Below, in pieces: positions 60,769-64,000 of a stretch of 64,000 nt of DNA; within the stretch, counting starts at the first letter, position 1; each line of letters begins with the position of its first letter. The notes beneath the pieces are model-generated. The model saw nothing but the letters and a program-made list of their open reading frames with translations, made no database searches and had not been told where the DNA came from. A program made the translations under genes and the position numbers. Origin of the DNA: a virus; the IMG/VR virus record IMGVR_UViG_3300033998_000095, positions 48,007-112,006 of that record; one strand, given 5' to 3'.

Positions 60769-61716
60769 ATGATTAAAGATTATGATTTTGATGTTAAGTT
60801 AGTTCCTGCATTTATCAAGGATGCTGAAGGAAAGCTTGTACAAATCTCTAATAGGCAATTTGTGTATTCTGATATACTTGATAATGAAGTATATGATTGT
60901 GTATCGCCACAGTATGAATTAATTCATCACAAGGATGTTGTAGATATTGTTAAAAATGAATTAATCCCAGCACTTGGATGGAAGATAAGCAAAGAAAACT
61001 TATATCTTTATGATAAAGGTGCTATTCTCTTTAATATGCTTACAATAGATAAAACCTATAATCTTGATGATCTTGTATTGCATCCTGTAGTAACTGCAGT
61101 TAATTCATACAATAGAGTTACAAGGGCTGGTGTTCATGTATCACTTGTTGATTCCAACAATAACTTATTAGTTCCACCTTCTAAGCAAATTATCTATGTA
61201 TTCTCTGGATTGGTGCATAAACATGGTACAGCAAGTATATCTAATTTTAAGAACTTAGCTAATACCATTCCATCAATAATCAACAATGCTATTGAGCAAT
61301 GGTCTAAATGGTCAAAAGATTATATTCATATTGACAGATTAAAAATAATGTTGCAATTGTTTAATGTTAGATTAGCTAAGAATATATTATCTACAGCAGA
61401 GTATAAAAATATTACTAGATTTGGTTTGTATCAGTTGATTTGTAATTATATGTTAAATCATGAGAACATGTCTAAAAGTGGATTTTATTATATGATGCAG
61501 GTAAACAAAATATTAAAATTCATTCAAAATGATAATCTTTTTACATGTTCATTATCTGAATTGACAAATTATGTTGAGAAACATTCTAAGTTTGATTGGG
61601 AGCGTGTGAATGATAAAAGTAAAGATAGTAATGATATAATCATCGATAATTCAAAGGAGAATAATAATGATAATAAACCAGTATTGGATGACATATTGTC
61701 TATTCTAAATATTTAA
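60769..61716 (+). CDS. DUF932-like protein
   Basis: 315 residues. FVYSDILDNEVYDCVSPQYELIHHKDVVDIV, then PVVTAVNSYNRVTRAGVHVS, then a helical C-terminus and disordered Asp/Asn tail. The pattern resembles DUF932 phage/plasmid proteins, frequent in large phages; role unknown. AGGAGG before the ATG. Confidence 0.6.
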   Translation: MIKDYDFDVKLVPAFIKDAEGKLVQISNRQFVYSDILDNEVYDCVSPQYELIHHKDVVDIVKNELIPALGWKISKENLYLYDKGAILFNMLTIDKTYNLDDLVLHPVVTAVNSYNRVTRAGVHVSLVDSNNNLLVPPSKQIIYVFSGLVHKHGTASISNFKNLANTIPSIINNAIEQWSKWSKDYIHIDRLKIMLQLFNVRLAKNILSTAEYKNITRFGLYQLICNYMLNHENMSKSGFYYMMQVNKILKFIQNDNLFTCSLSELTNYVEKHSKFDWERVNDKSKDSNDIIIDNSKENNNDNKPVLDDILSILNI

Positions 61717-61777
61717 AAAACATAAAGATAAATACTATTAATCTATGATGATTATTCTAGTATAATATTTGATATTT

Positions 61778-61815
61778 GGGACAAGATGGGTGTATAACAT
61801 TACTCATCTTGTCCC
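61778..61815 (+). terminator. Hairpin terminator
   Basis: GGGACAAGATGGGT pairs with ACTCATCTTGTCCC (14 bp, one wobble), 10-base loop, after the DUF932-like gene. The tail contains GGTTATATTATTT. Confidence 0.75.
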
Positions 61816-61856
61816 AGGTTATATTATTTGATGAACATCATTGGAGGTAAGATACT

Positions 61857-62843
61857 ATGATCATTCATTTATCACATAATGATTTGGATGGTATAACATC
61901 AATTCTCTTATCAAGACAGTTTAACATAAGGCATTATTTCCCTTGTTCATATGATAAAAGTACTAAAACATATTTTTTAAATATTATGAATTATTTTATA
62001 TCCAAATATGGTTCCAAGATCACACATATCATCATTACAGACATTAATCTCTCAAAGGAAATGTTAACCTACTTGGATAATAGTATGAATTCTATAAACC
62101 CATCATATAAATGTTTATATATTGATCATCATAGTAATACAATAAAAGATTTAATAGAAACTAAAACAAATTATATTTGTGTAATAAATAAAGACTATTC
62201 TGCTACAAAGTTATATGCAGATATGCTTTCTTCTATTAATGATGAAAGAATCTTTAAATATAAAGATCTAATTAATGCAGTTGATGGATGGGATATGTGG
62301 GACTTTAGTAGATCCCCATTCTCTTTGGATTTACAGAGAGCGTTTTATTATCATGTTTTTAGTAGAAATACATATGAAAAGTTTCATGAACGTTTGTATT
62401 CTTTTATAAAATTACTTGAGAAAGACCCACCAACAAACGATTATAAACCAAATTGGTATAATAAGTTATTAGACTTATATCATATTGCATATCAATATAC
62501 AATTGACAAAGCCATGGAACACGTATATAATGTTGATAATATATATTGTCTTGAGTTTTTTAATGAGATGAAGTATATTCCTGCATTTGAAATAACATTG
62601 AGATTACAACAAATGAATCCAAATATAAAGTATTTCGTTTATGCATTTGAGTCAAATAACGATCATATAAAAATATCTTTGAGAACAAATAATAGTAATA
62701 ACAGTACTTTAAACCTATCCTCTATTGCTGAAGTTTATGGTGGGGGTGGGCATGAGGACGCAGCTTCTTTTGTTATCTTAAAATCAGATTTTCGTTTAAC
62801 ATTAGAAAAGATAATAAAAGAGCTGGAGTCCACCAATGTTTAG
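61857..62843 (+). CDS. DHH-family phosphoesterase
   Basis: 328 residues. HNDLDGITSILLSRQF (7-22), HIIITDINLS, YIDHHSNTIKDLI, and C-terminal DHHA1-type GGGGHEDAASF. All metal-binding motifs are present. The family includes NrnA-type nanoRNases, RecJ-like nucleases and cyclic-dinucleotide phosphodiesterases; which substrate is unclear. A degenerate relative is at 48242. GGAGG before the ATG. Confidence 0.85.
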   Translation: MIIHLSHNDLDGITSILLSRQFNIRHYFPCSYDKSTKTYFLNIMNYFISKYGSKITHIIITDINLSKEMLTYLDNSMNSINPSYKCLYIDHHSNTIKDLIETKTNYICVINKDYSATKLYADMLSSINDERIFKYKDLINAVDGWDMWDFSRSPFSLDLQRAFYYHVFSRNTYEKFHERLYSFIKLLEKDPPTNDYKPNWYNKLLDLYHIAYQYTIDKAMEHVYNVDNIYCLEFFNEMKYIPAFEITLRLQQMNPNIKYFVYAFESNNDHIKISLRTNNSNNSTLNLSSIAEVYGGGGHEDAASFVILKSDFRLTLEKIIKELESTNV

Positions 62844-63186
62844 TGCGTTATTATTAATAGGATTGATCTTTATACTATATATGAGTTTAAGATCTAAAAC
62901 ACATGAAGGACTATCATTATATAATATTGGAAAGAAACATCAGAAGTTCGTTTATGGATATTATATAAGTTCTTTTTGTTCTTCATGTGTTAGTTTTATA
63001 TCTAAACGTTCCTCTCCACCATATGAGCTCAATGGGATACAGCATGAAGGAATTGGTATTATAGTATATGTGTATGAAATGCGAGATGGGTTATATAAAC
63101 ACGTTGTTAAAATATATGCCAATCAAGAATATATTGATTATCTTCCAGCTATATGTGAATATATTTCGTCTTTATATTTATATTAA
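62836..63186 (+). CDS. Small membrane-anchored protein
   Basis: 116 residues, ATG overlapping the DHH stop. N-terminal hydrophobic helix (MFSALLLIGLIFILYMSL) then a beta-rich domain (GIGIIVYVYEMRDGLYKHVV). Probably anchored with its C-terminal domain in the cytoplasm. Coupled to the DHH gene. Confidence 0.6.
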   Translation: MFSALLLIGLIFILYMSLRSKTHEGLSLYNIGKKHQKFVYGYYISSFCSSCVSFISKRSSPPYELNGIQHEGIGIIVYVYEMRDGLYKHVVKIYANQEYIDYLPAICEYISSLYLY

Positions 63187-63228
63187 GAGAAATAATTTAT
63201 CATTAGTATTTAAAAGGAGAGAAAACTT

Positions 63229-63810
63229 ATGATCATTAAGACGTTTTTCGATAATAGTGGAGCAATACAGATGAAATTTGATGTTCTTGAAGAGCGTATT
63301 TATATTGCAGTTGCAAGACCATTACCCAATCAATCTGCCAAATCTAAGTATGATTGGAAGAATAGTTTAGTATTTACGTTATCTACAGAAAACTATATTC
63401 CTTTCCTTGCTGAGATTAAACAAGTGCTTGATGGTAAAATGAAAAATACTTCTGTATTAAGTTATAATACACCAAATGCTAAGAAGGGTATGGCATTTGG
63501 TGAACGTCAAGCATCATATTCGCTATTAATATTTAAGGACAAAGATAAAATAATGGTTAATATAACCAAACCAAATGTCATTCAAATGTGTCACTATATA
63601 CAGACATTCTTTCAAAATAATCTAATAGTTAGATTGATCATTGATGCCTTATCTACATCCAAATCATCTCAACAAACAAATCCTTCTCAGCAAACTTCTA
63701 CTGCTGAAGTAGAAGAAGAGCCTAGACCTAATGCTGATCAAGATACGAATGTATTATCATTATTTGAAGATAATGGGACAAATAATGTAGTACCACCAGA
63801 ATTATTCTAA
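63229..63810 (+). CDS. Possible single-stranded-DNA-binding protein
   Basis: 193 residues. Beta-rich N-terminal ~125 residues (ERIYIAVARPLPN; DWKNSLVFTLSTENYIPFLAEI; YSLLIFKDKDKIMVNITKP), then a polar Ser/Gln linker and an acidic tail ending LFEDNGTNNVVPPELF. A folded domain plus flexible linker and acidic hydrophobic tip is the layout of SSB and PC4/Whirly-like proteins. This is a shape argument only. Confidence 0.4.
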   Translation: MIIKTFFDNSGAIQMKFDVLEERIYIAVARPLPNQSAKSKYDWKNSLVFTLSTENYIPFLAEIKQVLDGKMKNTSVLSYNTPNAKKGMAFGERQASYSLLIFKDKDKIMVNITKPNVIQMCHYIQTFFQNNLIVRLIIDALSTSKSSQQTNPSQQTSTAEVEEEPRPNADQDTNVLSLFEDNGTNNVVPPELF

Positions 63811-63816
63811 AAGATA

Positions 63817-63852
63817 AAGTGAGCAGTAGATTTAAATGTCTACTGCTCACTT
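63817..63852 (+). terminator. Hairpin terminator
   Basis: AAGTGAGCAGTAGA pairs with 63839-63852 (14 bp, 8-base loop), just after the stop at 63810. Confidence 0.8.
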
Positions 63853-63865
63853 GTCTGGAGGTTAA

Positions 63866-63874
63866 ATGATAACA
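63866..63874 (+). pseudogene. Start of a gene interrupted by IscB-type element 3
   Basis: TGGAGGTTAAATGATAACA gives a good ribosome site and ATG ATA ACA. The next base begins the HEARO left end, which adds stop codons after ~6 more residues. It looks like the first three codons of a gene split by the insertion; the remainder would lie beyond the window. Confidence 0.45.
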
Positions 63875-64000
63875 GTCAACTACCCCACCCTATAGAGGGT
63901 GGAGCTTGTAAAAGCTCAAGTTGACTACCCTAAGTCCTTCGAGGACTACGTTATATAGGTCATAACACCTACGGGCGTTTCTCCTAACTCGTAGCTCTGT
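63875..64000 (+). ncRNA. HEARO / omega RNA left end of IscB-type element 3 (partial)
   Basis: GTCAACTACCCCACCCTATA, hairpins CCACCCTATAGAGGGTGG and AGCTTGTAAAAGCT, closing AGTTGACTACCCTAAGTCC, then CTACGTTATATAGGTCATAA and GTAGCTCTGT. These match the same positions in the other two HEARO RNAs. An iscB gene is expected just past the window's right edge. Confidence 0.85.

Overview
The window reads as part of a large, AT-rich (roughly 30% GC by eye), strictly lytic T4-type tailed phage. The evidence is a T4-like portal and prohead-protease pair, a gp5-like baseplate protein with a PAAR spike tip, and a T4-like replisome: family B polymerase, RFC-type clamp loader, clamp-like protein, DnaB-type helicase, zinc/TOPRIM primase, UvsX, UvsW, RNase H/FEN nuclease and ATP ligase. 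There is also nucleotide metabolism (ThyX, NrdD, NrdG). Strong AGGAGG ribosome sites, consensus TTGACA/TATAAT promoters, an oxygen-sensitive class III ribonucleotide reductase and low GC suggest an anaerobic Firmicute (Clostridia-like) host; the host is inference. TAA, TAG and TGA all act as stops. I saw no tRNA, rRNA, integrase or CRISPR array.

Layout. 1-6869 (minus strand) is a head module: prohead protease (cut by the window edge), acidic core candidate, portal, then small and acidic proteins and a membrane protein. An ORF-less IS200/IS605-like element sits in a hairpin loop at 3601-3798. 7911-15478 (minus) holds the DnaB-type helicase and a DNA polymerase encoded in two pieces. The N-terminal piece carries a family 4 uracil-DNA glycosylase domain and ends in half an intein placed exactly at the YGD/TDS active site. 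The C-terminal piece starts with the other intein half. Between them, on the plus strand, sits a small cassette that includes a DUF1874/AcrIII-1-like putative anti-CRISPR ring nuclease. 15526-17059 is an IscB element with its HEARO (omega) RNA. 17094-20122 (minus) includes a GAF/PAS/PAS sensor-like protein. 20123-21391 is a very AT-rich divergent intergenic region with a strong hairpin, a possible origin.

21392-33258 (plus) holds large unknown genes, a virion-like protein, PAAR, a Cas4-like nuclease, an HNH-like protein, a seven-repeat kelch-like propeller, a broken gene, a gene with a hairpin between Shine-Dalgarno and start, a fibre protein and a Panacea-domain protein. 33289-49174 is the replication, recombination and nucleotide block. 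Here a second IscB element is inserted at the very end of uvsX, and NrdD is encoded as two genes in reversed order, with a mini-intein in the glycyl-radical piece. 49198-63810 is mainly baseplate, ThyX, ligase, a membrane/secreted protein cluster, a lytic transglycosylase, DHH phosphoesterase and many small unknown genes, punctuated by strong hairpin terminators. A third IscB-type left end begins at 63875, just after a start codon, and runs out of the window.

The main themes are split essential enzymes repaired at protein level (a split intein in Pol, a two-gene NrdD) and RNA-guided IscB elements lodged next to or inside phage genes (the end of uvsX, ahead of the polymerase gene, a gene start at 63866). 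In these the flanking gene sequence may supply the guide, giving an RNA-guided analogue of homing.
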